Source: Arenibacter sp041392165
Lineage (GTDB): Bacteria; Bacteroidota; Bacteroidia; Flavobacteriales; Flavobacteriaceae
NCBI GenBank assembly: GCA_041392165.1
Contig: JAWKMN010000007.1
Span: 1-64,000, forward strand
Direction: 5' to 3'
DNA: 64,000 bases
The position numbers and the translations under genes are program-made. Shown here one piece after another: positions 28,322 through 36,889 of this stretch. The stretch's first letter is position 1. Each line of letters starts with the position of its first letter. The notes under the pieces were generated by a model that was not told the origin of the DNA, did not search any database, and worked only from the letters and a program-made list of their open reading frames with translations.

Positions 28322-28339
28322 TGTGCAATAAGGTGTGCA
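28322..28339 (+). repeat. 18-bp direct repeat inside the right island end
   Basis: TGTGCAATAAGGTGTGCA, identical to 21459-21476, 60 bp before attR. Confidence 0.6.
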
Positions 28340-28399
28340 GGTTCTGAAATTTCGGTGCTTGTTTCTGATTTACAACAACATACAATCATATGGGTGGTT

Positions 28400-28415
28400 C
28401 TGTCATCCCGACGAA
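28400..28415 (+). other. attR of the integrated island
   Basis: CTGTCATCCCGACGAA, identical to the tRNA-Pro 3' end at 21343-21358, without the rest of a tRNA. The two bound an insertion of about 7.06 kb. Confidence 0.8.
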
Positions 28416-28434
28416 TCACTTTTCATGTGGTAGC

Positions 28435-28470
28435 AAAACACTGATAATCAATTGATTTTCAGTGTTTTTT
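28435..28470 (+). terminator. Displaced original terminator of tRNA-Pro
   Basis: AAAACACTG (28435-28443) pairs with CAGTGTTTT (28460-28468), then T run. Its distance from attR equals that of the terminator from attL, so before integration it would have ended the tRNA transcript. Confidence 0.6.
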
Positions 28471-28511
28471 GTTTTTATGCATTTCATTTGATATCCAATG
28501 ATACTGGAATA

Positions 28512-28635
28512 CGGATCATTCTCAAAAGTTGTGTTTATGTAAAGATTGTTGTTAATCTATAAAGGAAGAATACCGGATCATTCTCAAAAGTTGTGTTTAT
28601 GCAAAGATTGTTGTTAATCTATAAAGGAAGAATAC
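28512..28635 (+). repeat. Tandem duplication of a 62-bp unit
   Basis: 28512-28573 and 28574-28635 are identical except one base (T/C at 28540/28602). Each unit contains the small hairpin AGATT GTTGTT AATCT. No gene covers it. Confidence 0.85.
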
Positions 28636-28714
28636 CTTTTAAATTGGGAAGAAGGCCTCTTTTACAATAATAAATTGACTTTATGGCATTTAACTATTAT
28701 TTTATCAACTATGA

Positions 28715-28855
28715 ACAATAAAGAAGGCTGAGGTTTTAAAAGTAAAAAAGGAAAGCTTGGGAAGGGCACGGGGCTATTTTGAAGACCACCCGATCATCTA
28801 TAAGGATTTTGAAAAGTGGATCCAAAAGCAGGATAGTGTTTCAAATCGGGAGTAG
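28715..28855 (+). pseudogene. Unrecognised C-terminal gene remnant
   Basis: A frame with coding-like composition (KKAEVLKVKKESLGRARG, YFEDHPIIYKDFEKWIQKQD) and stop TAG at 28853-28855, open from just after a TGA at 28712 and without a start codon. The stop is also the first three bases of hairpin element B. I do not recognise the family. Confidence 0.3.
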
Positions 28856-28945
28856 GGTTGCGCCCAATTGGATTTCTTCTTTACGCTTATTATCCCGAAC
28901 GCTAAAGAAATCCAATAGGATCCATGCGCAAAGTTTTTGGGTAAG
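28853..28945 (+). other. Conserved hairpin element, copy B
   Basis: Starts TAGGGTTGCGCCC, ends GGATCCATGCGCAAA and GGGTAAG like copy A at 24741. Stem ATTGGATTTCTT pairs with AAGAAATCCAAT. Compared with A at least four stem pairs differ on both sides while pairing is kept. DNA from 28946 to 29362 contains only a direct repeat and the hip promoter. Confidence 0.55.
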
Positions 28946-29173
28946 ATTTGGGATCGACTTACCATAAAAAAACTTGCTATCGAAATAGGGATGAATAAAC
29001 TGGTTTGGTTAATGGGAATTTGTGCCATAACGGATATTTTTTTAGTTAAGGGGAAGCAAAAAACTTATTTTCATTTTTATGTATTGGCCTCCTTTTTCTA
29101 TGATTTATACTCAGTCATAATTATAGCACTACATGTTTAATCTGTCATATAAATCTAATCTTTAGAATACCAT

Positions 29174-29226
29174 TTACCCTGACTTTGTTACAATATTTTT
29201 AAAAAATTACCCTGACTTTGTTACAA
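29174..29226 (+). repeat. Two 20-bp direct repeats
   Basis: TTACCCTGACTTTGTTACAA at 29174-29193 and again at 29207-29226, 13 bp apart, upstream of hipBA. Could be protein-binding sites or a replication/IS trace. Confidence 0.5.
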
Positions 29227-29362
29227 AAAATTAAAAGCTTACTCCTTCACTGTTAGAAATAATCGTAGAAATTATAATATAAGATCACTTTAAAAGATGA
29301 TTGCTCATTATTTTTTGAAAATAATTTTAGATTAAAATGAGTATTAATATACCCATAATAGC

Positions 29363-29385
29363 TATATTTGGGTAAAATATTACCC
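29363..29385 (+). promoter_or_regulatory. hipBA promoter overlapped by an inverted-repeat operator
   Basis: TATATTTG at 29363-29370 matches the TAnnTTTG -7 box. Directly overlapping it is GGGTAA AATA TTACCC (29370-29385), and an ACCCAT half-site lies upstream at 29351. The HipB start codon follows three bases later. This is the layout for autorepression by the antitoxin. Confidence 0.6.
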
Positions 29386-29388
29386 ATT

Positions 29389-29676
29389 ATGAAAAATAAG
29401 AAGGCGGTCCTTTTTCCAAAATACCAGAGGATAATGGGGCAATTAGGAGAAAATATAAAGCTTGCCCGTAAACGAAGAAAGCTTACCACTATTCAAGTAT
29501 CTGAACGGGCAGGCATAGATAGAAAGACTTTGTATCAAATAGAAAAGGGGAATTCAAAGGTAGCGATTGGTTCATATTTTAATGTTCTGATTGCACTTGG
29601 TCTTCAAGATGATTTCTTGAAGTTGGCAACAGATGACGAATTAGGAAGAAAACTACAGGACTTGGATTTATTATAA
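29389..29676 (+). CDS. hipB: HipB-like XRE-family antitoxin
   Basis: A 95-residue DNA-binding protein with one helix-turn-helix of XRE type: LGENIKLARKRRKLTTIQVSERAGIDRKTLYQIEKG is the canonical five-helix pattern. The C-terminus ends GRKLQDLDLL, as in HipB-like antitoxins. It should bind the operator just upstream and hold the HipA kinase inactive. ATG 29389 is chosen because the alternative TTG 29368 lies within the promoter/operator. HipA begins 9 bp after the stop. Confidence 0.85.
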   Translation: MKNKKAVLFPKYQRIMGQLGENIKLARKRRKLTTIQVSERAGIDRKTLYQIEKGNSKVAIGSYFNVLIALGLQDDFLKLATDDELGRKLQDLDLL

Positions 29677-29685
29677 CAGGGAAGA

Positions 29686-30939
29686 ATGGCACAAGGTAAA
29701 TTTGAAATATACGTTTATGCACATTGGCAAGGAATGCCAGAAGCTAAGATCATAGGTGTTTTGGCAGCACATCATGCTAAAGGAAAGAAATCATTCAGTT
29801 TTGAATATGATAAAGGTTGGGTAAAATCTGAACAACAACAATTGTTGGATCCTGATATCCAATTTTATTCAGGTCCACAATACCCAAATAAAAAGGAAAA
29901 CTTTGGTGTTTTTTTAGATAGCATGCCAGATACTTGGGGAAGAACACTAATGAAAAGACGAGCAGCCCAACTAGCTAATGAGAAAGATTTAAAACCTACT
30001 ACTTTGTATGAAATCGATTATCTGCTTGGAGTTTATGACGAATGTAGAATGGGAGCTTTACGTTTTAAAACAGACCGTGACGGACCATTTTTGGATAATA
30101 ATGAAGAGAATCCTACCCCCCCTTGGTCGTCAGTGAGAGAACTTCAAGAAGCTGCCAAGCATTTTGAGAATGACACCGATAATGAAGAAGTAAAAAAATG
30201 GTTGGCCGTTCTAATGGCTCCAGGATCTTCTTTGGGCGGAGCAAGACCCAAGGCCAATATTTTGGATGAACATGGAAATCTTTGGATAGCAAAATTTCCA
30301 TCTAAGAATGATACTATAGATAAAGGAGCATGGGAATTTTTGGCATATCGCTTGGCAATAAATTGTGGAATTGAAATGGCACCCTCCCGAATTGAAAAAA
30401 TTATTGGAAACTATCATACCTTTTTTACACAACGTTTTGATAGGATAAGACAAGAACGTATCCATTTTTCATCAGCCATGACCATGACAGGGAATAATGA
30501 GGATACTATCCGGGATAATCCAGCAAGTTATCTGGACATTGCCGAATTCATCCAAAGCAATGGGGTAAACATTGATAGAAATCTACACCAGTTATGGCGT
30601 AGGATTGTTTTTAATATCGCGGTTTCCAATACGGATGACCATTTGCGAAACCATAGTTTTATCCTGACTTCAAAAGGTTGGAAACTTTCTCCCGCTTATG
30701 ATATTAACCCATCAATAGACAAAGACGGACTAGCATTAAATATTGACATGGATAACAATGCTTTGGATTTGGAATTGGCAAAAAGGGTAGGGGAGTACTT
30801 TCGTTTGGACGAAAAACAAATGGATACCATTATTGAAGAAGTGATGGCCTCGGTTAGTCAATGGAAAAAAATTGCCAATGAAATCGGAATTCCAAGGGCG
30901 GAGCTAGAATTAATGGCAGCGGCATTTATGGATGGCTAG
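29686..30939 (+). CDS. hipA: HipA-like serine/threonine kinase toxin
   Basis: Full-length HipA (417 residues), a kinase toxin whose E. coli homologue phosphorylates glutamyl-tRNA synthetase and induces persistence. The N-terminal HipA_N-like part includes FGVFLDSMPDTWGRTLMKRR. The kinase part shows SSLGGARPKANI (Gly-rich loop), WIAKFPSKND (ATP-binding Lys), NIAVSNTDDHLRNHSF (catalytic loop Asp and Asn) and LSPAYDINPS (metal-binding Asp), all intact. So the toxin should be active. It lacks a signal peptide and forms an operon with the antitoxin. Located just outside the island attR. Confidence 0.9.
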   Translation: MAQGKFEIYVYAHWQGMPEAKIIGVLAAHHAKGKKSFSFEYDKGWVKSEQQQLLDPDIQFYSGPQYPNKKENFGVFLDSMPDTWGRTLMKRRAAQLANEKDLKPTTLYEIDYLLGVYDECRMGALRFKTDRDGPFLDNNEENPTPPWSSVRELQEAAKHFENDTDNEEVKKWLAVLMAPGSSLGGARPKANILDEHGNLWIAKFPSKNDTIDKGAWEFLAYRLAINCGIEMAPSRIEKIIGNYHTFFTQRFDRIRQERIHFSSAMTMTGNNEDTIRDNPASYLDIAEFIQSNGVNIDRNLHQLWRRIVFNIAVSNTDDHLRNHSFILTSKGWKLSPAYDINPSIDKDGLALNIDMDNNALDLELAKRVGEYFRLDEKQMDTIIEEVMASVSQWKKIANEIGIPRAELELMAAAFMDG

Positions 30940-31328
30940 CTGTTGTACAAGTTAGGTATGTCGATAAAAATCAAAAATTTAGACCTATTTAGCATATCTA
31001 TCGTTGGTATGGACATTTAACCATATTTCATACATGGTCAAAAGTGCCCGATAAAACCTTAATTAGGGAAACTATTAAATGAGACCAGGTTTAGGATGTT
31101 CTAAGTATTAGCCTTCTGATCTGCAAATCAGTTTCAAAAAAGGTCGTTTTATGGGACTATCTTATAATAGTAGTGGAGCAGAAGTCTTTTTTGGATAAAC
31201 AAAATATGAGGTAATTTTTTACAATCAACTTTTAGTTCACTTAGGCATTTGCTCTTGCAAAATTCGTATTTACTCTTGTGCTTTCGCATCACCTTTTGTA
31301 ATTGACATAAATGGGTTAAATAGTTTAT
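30940..31328. other. Intergenic stretch between convergent genes, nothing recognised
   Basis: About 390 bp of AT-rich DNA between hipA and the TlpA-like gene. A short inverted pair CTGAT/ATCAG near 31120 is too weak to call. No open frame of coding character on either strand. Confidence 0.5.
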
Positions 31329-32705
31329 CTAAAGCCCCAATTGTTTGAATTGAATCTCTAATTGGCCACTAGATGGACTCGAAGCCTTTGCGTCTACAAT
31401 CCTGCCTTCGGGGTCTAATAGAATGAACCTTGGAATACCAATAATTTGATAGGATTGCACGAACTCTGACTCCCATGCGTTATCCGCGATTAACTGGGTG
31501 CCTCCTAATTGTTTGTCCCTAACCAATTGTTTCCATTTATCGAAATCTTTCTTTTTGTCAATAGAAATACTAACGAATTCAATATTTTTATTTTCATATG
31601 CGCGCTCTAGTATTTTGAGTGCAGGAATCTCCGCTAAACATGGTTTGCACCATGTGGCCCACAAGTCTATATAGAGATACTTGCCATTCAAATCCATAAG
31701 TGAAGTGCTCCCTCCAGTAAAATTCTCATAATCTACAAATGCTGGTGATTGTTCTCCAGGAAGTAGTTTTTCTATTTTGCTGAAAGTTTCCGAAATTGTA
31801 TTTTTATGAAATTCATTAGTGGATAGGGACATAAAACGTTCATAATATTTCTTGGTTTCCAAGGAATTAGACAAATCCATTCTTGCGATTCCATAAAGTA
31901 GTGAATTACGAATTGGACCAACTGGAATTTCGTTCATTACATTAAAAAAAGCCGATTCTCTATCAATGTTATCCCTGTTAATTCTGTCCGTGACCCGATC
32001 ATTATAATATTGATCAGTAAGAACAACATAGGCCTGGGAATACTGGAAGTCCCTATCGTTCATATAATCCAGATCTTTCAACTCGGTTACTATATCCACG
32101 AATACTAAATTATCCACATCGGACCCTAGTATATTAACATTGACCTCTGGGTATTGGTCTAGGAATAGGAGATAATTATAGTGTATATTAAGTTCTTCTC
32201 TCTTCCGTAAATCCTCGGATATACCAGTTAAGGAATTCAAAAGATTTTGTTTTGCCTTTTTTATATCAAAGACCTTCTTTCTAAAGTCCATTTTATTAAG
32301 GTTATAGAACGCATCAAAATCTTTCCCCTTAATTTCATCACTTACCTTTTCACTCTCTTTTAGGTAATTGTTGATATCTGATCCCTTTCCAATTATTTGC
32401 AAAGTACTGGTTGGGCTTGTAGCGTCATAATTCATTTGAAGATTATATCCCTCTTCAAGGCAAATCTGGAAATGACGATTGAAAACATAGGTAACAGGTC
32501 CATTGACCTCTAAGGTATCCAAAAAACTGCCGTCGTCCTTCAATGAAATTACCTTTTTGAATGATCGGTCTACACGTGCAACGGTAATTTCCTTTGAACT
32601 ATTATTCTTAATTGTTCCAGAGATAATGGCATAATTAACTTCTGACCGTTTCGCACAGGACATAACAGTTAGGCTGATTACCAGAAAAATTAATCTTTTA
32701 CTCAT
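31329..32705 (-). CDS. TlpA-like thioredoxin-domain lipoprotein
   Basis: An exported lipoprotein of 458 residues; signal MSKRLIFLVISLTVMSC ends in the lipobox Cys 17. The N-terminal two thirds are a DUF4369-like or otherwise unassigned helical region. The C-terminal 140 residues form a TlpA/ResA-type thioredoxin fold: GEQSPAFVDYENFTGG, then YIDLWATWCKPCLAEIPAL with the redox CxxC, FVSISIDKKKDFDKW, and IIGIPRFILLDPEGRIV with the cis-Pro. It probably reduces periplasmic protein thiols or takes part in cytochrome maturation. No partner gene beside it. Confidence 0.85.
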   Translation of the reverse strand: MSKRLIFLVISLTVMSCAKRSEVNYAIISGTIKNNSSKEITVARVDRSFKKVISLKDDGSFLDTLEVNGPVTYVFNRHFQICLEEGYNLQMNYDATSPTSTLQIIGKGSDINNYLKESEKVSDEIKGKDFDAFYNLNKMDFRKKVFDIKKAKQNLLNSLTGISEDLRKREELNIHYNYLLFLDQYPEVNVNILGSDVDNLVFVDIVTELKDLDYMNDRDFQYSQAYVVLTDQYYNDRVTDRINRDNIDRESAFFNVMNEIPVGPIRNSLLYGIARMDLSNSLETKKYYERFMSLSTNEFHKNTISETFSKIEKLLPGEQSPAFVDYENFTGGSTSLMDLNGKYLYIDLWATWCKPCLAEIPALKILERAYENKNIEFVSISIDKKKDFDKWKQLVRDKQLGGTQLIADNAWESEFVQSYQIIGIPRFILLDPEGRIVDAKASSPSSGQLEIQFKQLGL

Positions 32706-32990
32706 AAAAACGTAATCATATTAAAATAAAAATTTAAGTCCATCCTAAATATATTTAATATCCTTTAATTGAACTTTTAAGAAAGATACAAAAAATTACA
32801 GGGTATATTGTGTTCTTTACAAAAGGTGCTTTATACAAAAAGTATAGCTTCTATATTTATTGATTAGTTCCGTAAAAAGAACCTTATTTGGATCTAAAAA
32901 TAATTGCTATCTTAAATTTGAAAGCTCAACTAAAGCATTCCTTGACTTAGATAAATAATTAGACAAATGTTGTCAATAAAATCAAAACAC

Positions 32991-33504
32991 ATGAAGTATT
33001 ATGCACTGTTCCTTTTATGCTTTACGGTCTTGAACCTATATTCCCAAGAGAAAAAATTTATAGACTGGCTTCCGCAAGAAGTGGAGTACTATAGAAATCT
33101 TAAAGGATTGGCGGAATATATCAACAACAAGGATAAAGCTGATATTTCCAAGGATACCTTGTTAAACAAATACATCTACATGGATATGGATACTTTAAAA
33201 TATAAAGGAACCATTTATGATATGGCGAATATGGATACTATTTTCTCACTTATCCCCCCAAGCCATTAGAAAGAACGGTGGTATTGAGAATTTGGACGCG
33301 AAACCGATTCGTTTCTATAAAAATCATGAAATATACCGTCCATTTGAAAGGGCGCTTAAAGATGCTGTCCCTTTTGTTTTGGTATACTATAGAAAAGAGC
33401 GCCCAGATGAACCTTTGGGAACATTGCTATTTGACCCGAAAACTCGTAAATTGGCTTCATGGATATTGATCAGTCAAGGTGGGAGTGGTTGGTATTACTT
33501 TTAG
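32991..33504 (+). pseudogene. Secreted hypothetical protein, frameshifted in a C run
   Basis: The signal peptide is clear from ATG 32991 (MKYYALFLLCFTVLNLYSQ). The frame reads to TIFSLIPPSH and stops at 33269, but the next frame (from about 33256) continues with QAIRKNGGIENLDAKPIRFY to SWILISQGGSGWYYF and stops at 33504. One C too many in CCCCCC (33254-33259) joins the two into about 170 residues. Not recognised as a known family. It is either a real frameshift or a base-calling error. Confidence 0.6.
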
Positions 33505-33812
33505 AAAGTCTACCTAGACTATTCTTAATTTAAGCATAAATCTTGGATGTATTTTTGTTAAACTTGAAGATATCTAGCTAATCTTGGAGTTTTATTACAT
33601 TTGATGATATCTGATTTTCTTTGTAGGCATATTCCGGAGTAAGCTAATTTTTACTAAAATCTTGATACAACAGATCCTTGGGAATAAATTTTCCAGGGAT
33701 TTTTTTATGGTTTTATTCCTTAAGGGAGTTTTCGGTCGGTTTTACAGGGATTTTCTGTGTTTTTTTGATGTCCGGACAGACCTCTGCCATCGGTTTTTCG
33801 GACCGATGGCCC
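33505..33812. other. Intergenic stretch next to the broken IS
   Basis: About 300 bp without a gene. It must contain one end of the IS1182-like element, but I could not find matching terminal inverted repeats by eye. Confidence 0.4.
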
Positions 33813-35171
33813 TTAGGCCGATCTTGCCGGTGCCATGGCCGACATTCGCCTGCCGATCTCCAGTGCGTTGCCGGTATGGATGCCGAAGAATACCCATAGG
33901 CTCTCGGTGGCCCTGGTCCGTGCCCTTATCCTTTTCAGATGGTAGTGTTCCTTGTCCTTTCCGAAGCTGCCCTCCAACCTGCTGGCCCGTTCCTTGGTGA
34001 TGGCGCCCGCAAGCTTGCTCCGTTGTTTTTCGTGCTTGCCCGCCCTGCCCTTTCTCTTGAAGTCGGTCCTGATATCGTATTTGGTGGCGAACCTCCGGTT
34101 CTTGTTGGAGGCATAGATGGCATCCGCCCCGGCCAATCTTGTTTTGGTCCTAGTAAGGCGCTGTGCCTTGAAGATCGTATCCTGGAAGCGGTTGCCCTCG
34201 TGGAAGGCGTTGAAACTTAAATGTTCTATAAAGCTGATCCCGTCGATCTGGAACTTGTTGACCTTGGCCCCGAACTCCACGGGCTTTGTTTCCTTGCCCC
34301 TTACGATGGGCCTGATGTAGGGCCTGTCCATGCTCACGATACGGTCCTTCGGCTTTTTTCCTTTGTGGAAGTGGGCGTGCTGTTGGGCCAGCACCTGCTT
34401 GGCCGTCGCCCTTCAGCGGTATTGGCCCTTGGTCATCGTTGTTTTGTGCCGCACTTCCAGCCTGTCAACTTCGCCGCTCAGTTTGTCCAGCAGCAGGAGC
34501 AGGCTACGGGTCAGCGCCCTTCTCTTCTTTTTGGTCTTCCTCCTCATCTTGCCATAGGACACGTAGCGCTTTTTCCATTTAAGGTATTTGCTGCGGGGCA
34601 GTGTCTCCCCCATCTCTTTACAGGTGTCCCGCACCAGGCTGTGGAGCCAGTCCACCGACTCCCATAAAAGCTTTACGTTGGTAGGGTAGCGGAGATGGCT
34701 CTCGTAACAGGTGGCGTCCATGGTAATGGAGTCCTTGTCCTTCATGTGGGGCGACCAATGCCCGTAAAAGGCCCGCTGCACCTTGTCCATGTCCAATTTC
34801 CCGGCCAGCTCGCAGCGGATCTCGCTGATCATCTTAAAATTATCCAGCCGGTCGGCACCAAGATAGATGTCGCAGAAAAACTGCCAGTCCAGGTTCCCGT
34901 TGAGCTGTTCCATAAGACGCCTGTCCGAACAACAGCCGTAGTGCTTCAGAAACATCAGGGCCAGTTTGCCCTTGGGGGAGAAGATACACCTCGGGCCCTT
35001 TTTGGATTTCCCAAGCCCAAAGGATCTTACCAGTCCGTCCCAGGGGACCGCCAGATATATCCTTCCAAGATCGCTCTCGAGAAACCGGGCGTAAAACGTT
35101 TCGAACTGTTGTGTTTGGGAAGAAAATGTGAAGCTGTGCTGGAAATTGTGGATTCTTCGTATCTTGGACAT
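33813..35171 (-). pseudogene. IS1182-like (IS4/IS5 superfamily) transposase with an in-frame TGA
   Basis: A DDE transposase of about 452 codons interrupted once by TGA at 34413-34415. Both halves are in the same frame: the first ends TTMTKGQYR and the second continues as RATAKQVLAQQHAHFHKG, so CGA to TGA is the likely change. Triad segments are visible: SITMDATCYESHLRYP (Asp), RLAGADAIYASNKNRRF (Asp) and ASRLEGSFGKDKEHYHL (Glu). It also has a GC content above its neighbours. The element is probably inactive. A strong hairpin with AAAACCCCG/CGGGGTTTT lies just upstream at 35188-35231 and may end read-through transcription. Confidence 0.82.
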
Positions 35172-35360
35172 AGGAATTAAGATTAAAACCCCGTTTTTTG
35201 AGCTGAAGACTCGTTTTCGGGGTTTTATTATACCTTAATATACGAATTAATTACTTGATATAAAAGTAATTACACTACTTCTGAATACGCCTATGGAGTA
35301 TCAAGTATGGACAAATTACGGAGAATATCCGATTTTTAGCACACTTTTACATTTTCCTCT

Positions 35361-36395
35361 TAAATAACGTGAGTTCGACTTAAGAAAAGGTAGTTGAATA
35401 TTGTAGAAAAAGCAGAAAATTAGTATATTTAAGTATCTGAAATTTAAATAGTTAACTAATATTCTGCTTGTGGTCTCTACCGATAAAATTACGGAAATTT
35501 TTTGTCTTATCAACGATTTTTGCATAGAATTGGACCAAGTTCTGGATAAAAATGGCATTGATGATTGCTCTGGGAGAAAAAGACGCAACAGGGCTTCCAA
35601 AATGTCCGATAGCGAAGTCATCACCATTATGGTATTGTTCCATCAAAAGGGGTACCGTTGCTTAAAACACTTTTACCTCGATCATGTCCGTAGGCATATG
35701 CAGAGCGATTTTCCCAACACGGTGTCCTACAACCGTTTTGTGGAACTACAGCAAAAGGCGATAGTCCCTATGGTATTGTTCCTGCAAATGTGCTGTTTGG
35801 GGCAATGTTCGGGAATCTCCTTTATGGATTCCACCTTGATAAAGGTATGCCATAGCAAAAGGGAAAAACAGAACAGGGTGTTCAAGGGAATAGCGGAAAA
35901 GGGCAGGGGCAGTATGGGATGGTTCTTTGGGTTCAAGCTCCATATCATCATCAACGAAAGGGGGCAGATCATAGATTTCCTAATTACAAAGGGCAATGTG
36001 GACGACAGACAGCCCCTCAGGGACAAGACCTTCCATAACAAGGTGTTCGGGAAGATATTCGCCGATAGGGGGTATATCGGAAAGGACCTGTTCGAAGAAC
36101 TCTTCGTGGACGGGATCCATATGGTGACCAAAATAAAAAAGAACATGAAGAACACCCTGATGCACCTTTACGATAAAATACTGCTCAGAAAAAGGGCCGT
36201 AGTGGAGAGCGTCAACGATATCCTGAAGAACCAGTGCCAAATCGAGCACACCAGGCACAGAAGCTTTGGGAACTTTATCACCAACATGATATCCAGCCTT
36301 ATCGCCTATGCTTTTTATCCAACAAAACCCAACATCAATATTGACAACCTTCAAAGAATAGGGTAATCATTATATCGAGAAACTCACGTTATTTA
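35361..36395 (+). mobile_element. IS982 family insertion sequence
   Basis: Bounded by perfect 15-bp inverted ends, TAAATAACGTGAGTT at 35361-35375 and its complement at 36381-36395, enclosing one transposase gene. About 1035 bp, usual for IS982. No obvious target duplication in the immediate flanks. Confidence 0.85.
35470..36366 (+). CDS. IS982 family transposase
   Basis: An intact 298-residue DDE transposase. Segments around the acidic triad are ISFMDSTLIKVCHSKRE (Asp), IFADRGYIGKDLFEELF (Asp) and RKRAVVESVNDILKN (Glu), followed by the family-typical HTRHRSFGNFITNMISSLIAY. The N-terminus (DCSGRKRRNRASKMSDSEVI) is the usual DNA-binding part. With perfect inverted ends the element looks recently active. 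Confidence 0.93.
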   Translation: MVSTDKITEIFCLINDFCIELDQVLDKNGIDDCSGRKRRNRASKMSDSEVITIMVLFHQKGYRCLKHFYLDHVRRHMQSDFPNTVSYNRFVELQQKAIVPMVLFLQMCCLGQCSGISFMDSTLIKVCHSKREKQNRVFKGIAEKGRGSMGWFFGFKLHIIINERGQIIDFLITKGNVDDRQPLRDKTFHNKVFGKIFADRGYIGKDLFEELFVDGIHMVTKIKKNMKNTLMHLYDKILLRKRAVVESVNDILKNQCQIEHTRHRSFGNFITNMISSLIAYAFYPTKPNINIDNLQRIG

Positions 36396-36889
36396 GAAAA
36401 GCAAACGGTAAAAAATATTCCCCGGCCGGCGCGGAGCCTCCATCAGTGTGACTTACAAGCCAACCGTTGGGCAGGGCAACCTTTGTAAGCCAGATGCGAC
36501 TCCTGTCCCTCCACTTTGAATATATTAACCCAAGATCCCTAAATTGGAAGAAATAAAAATGATCAAACCCAAATTGCAAGGATAGCGTATAACCGTCACC
36601 GCATAGATCAATGGTGAATAAATGAACTTTGCCATTGGCTAATTATGATCTAATCCTTGAATGTTTTTTGAATTTATAAAAGGACTAACCCGTATAAAAT
36701 TATCTAGATTACTTTTGCAATACTATAACCGATTTTAAACATACCTCAAACCGACTTAACAAAGTGCTGCTTGCCGATGTAGAAAAATATTCTGTAGGGG
36801 GAGCAAATTTTTTTTCGGGGACTTCGTTGACAATAAGTGACTGGACAGGACCCACTGACCACCGTTGGGAACTAAATTTTCCTAGCGGA
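36396..36889. other. Intergenic stretch between IS982 and the iron locus
   Basis: About 490 bp. A - strand frame at 36370-36579 overlaps the IS end and shows no family features. A + strand open stretch near 36757-36902 lacks a start and any recognised motif. Possibly remains of a gene damaged near the insertion; nothing firm. Confidence 0.3.

Noticed and set aside
24741..28945. Hairpin elements as integron attC sites
   Set aside because: The ends do not match RYYYAAC...GTTRRRY in either orientation and no integron integrase is present.
33662..34667. Several + strand frames in the IS1182-like element (up to 148 residues)
   Set aside because: GC-rich shadows of the transposase.
33813..35171. 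Two separate genes on the - strand
   Set aside because: They share one frame, separated only by TGA, and together make one DDE transposase.
36370..36579. 69-residue - strand gene
   Set aside because: Overlaps the IS982 end and has no family features.
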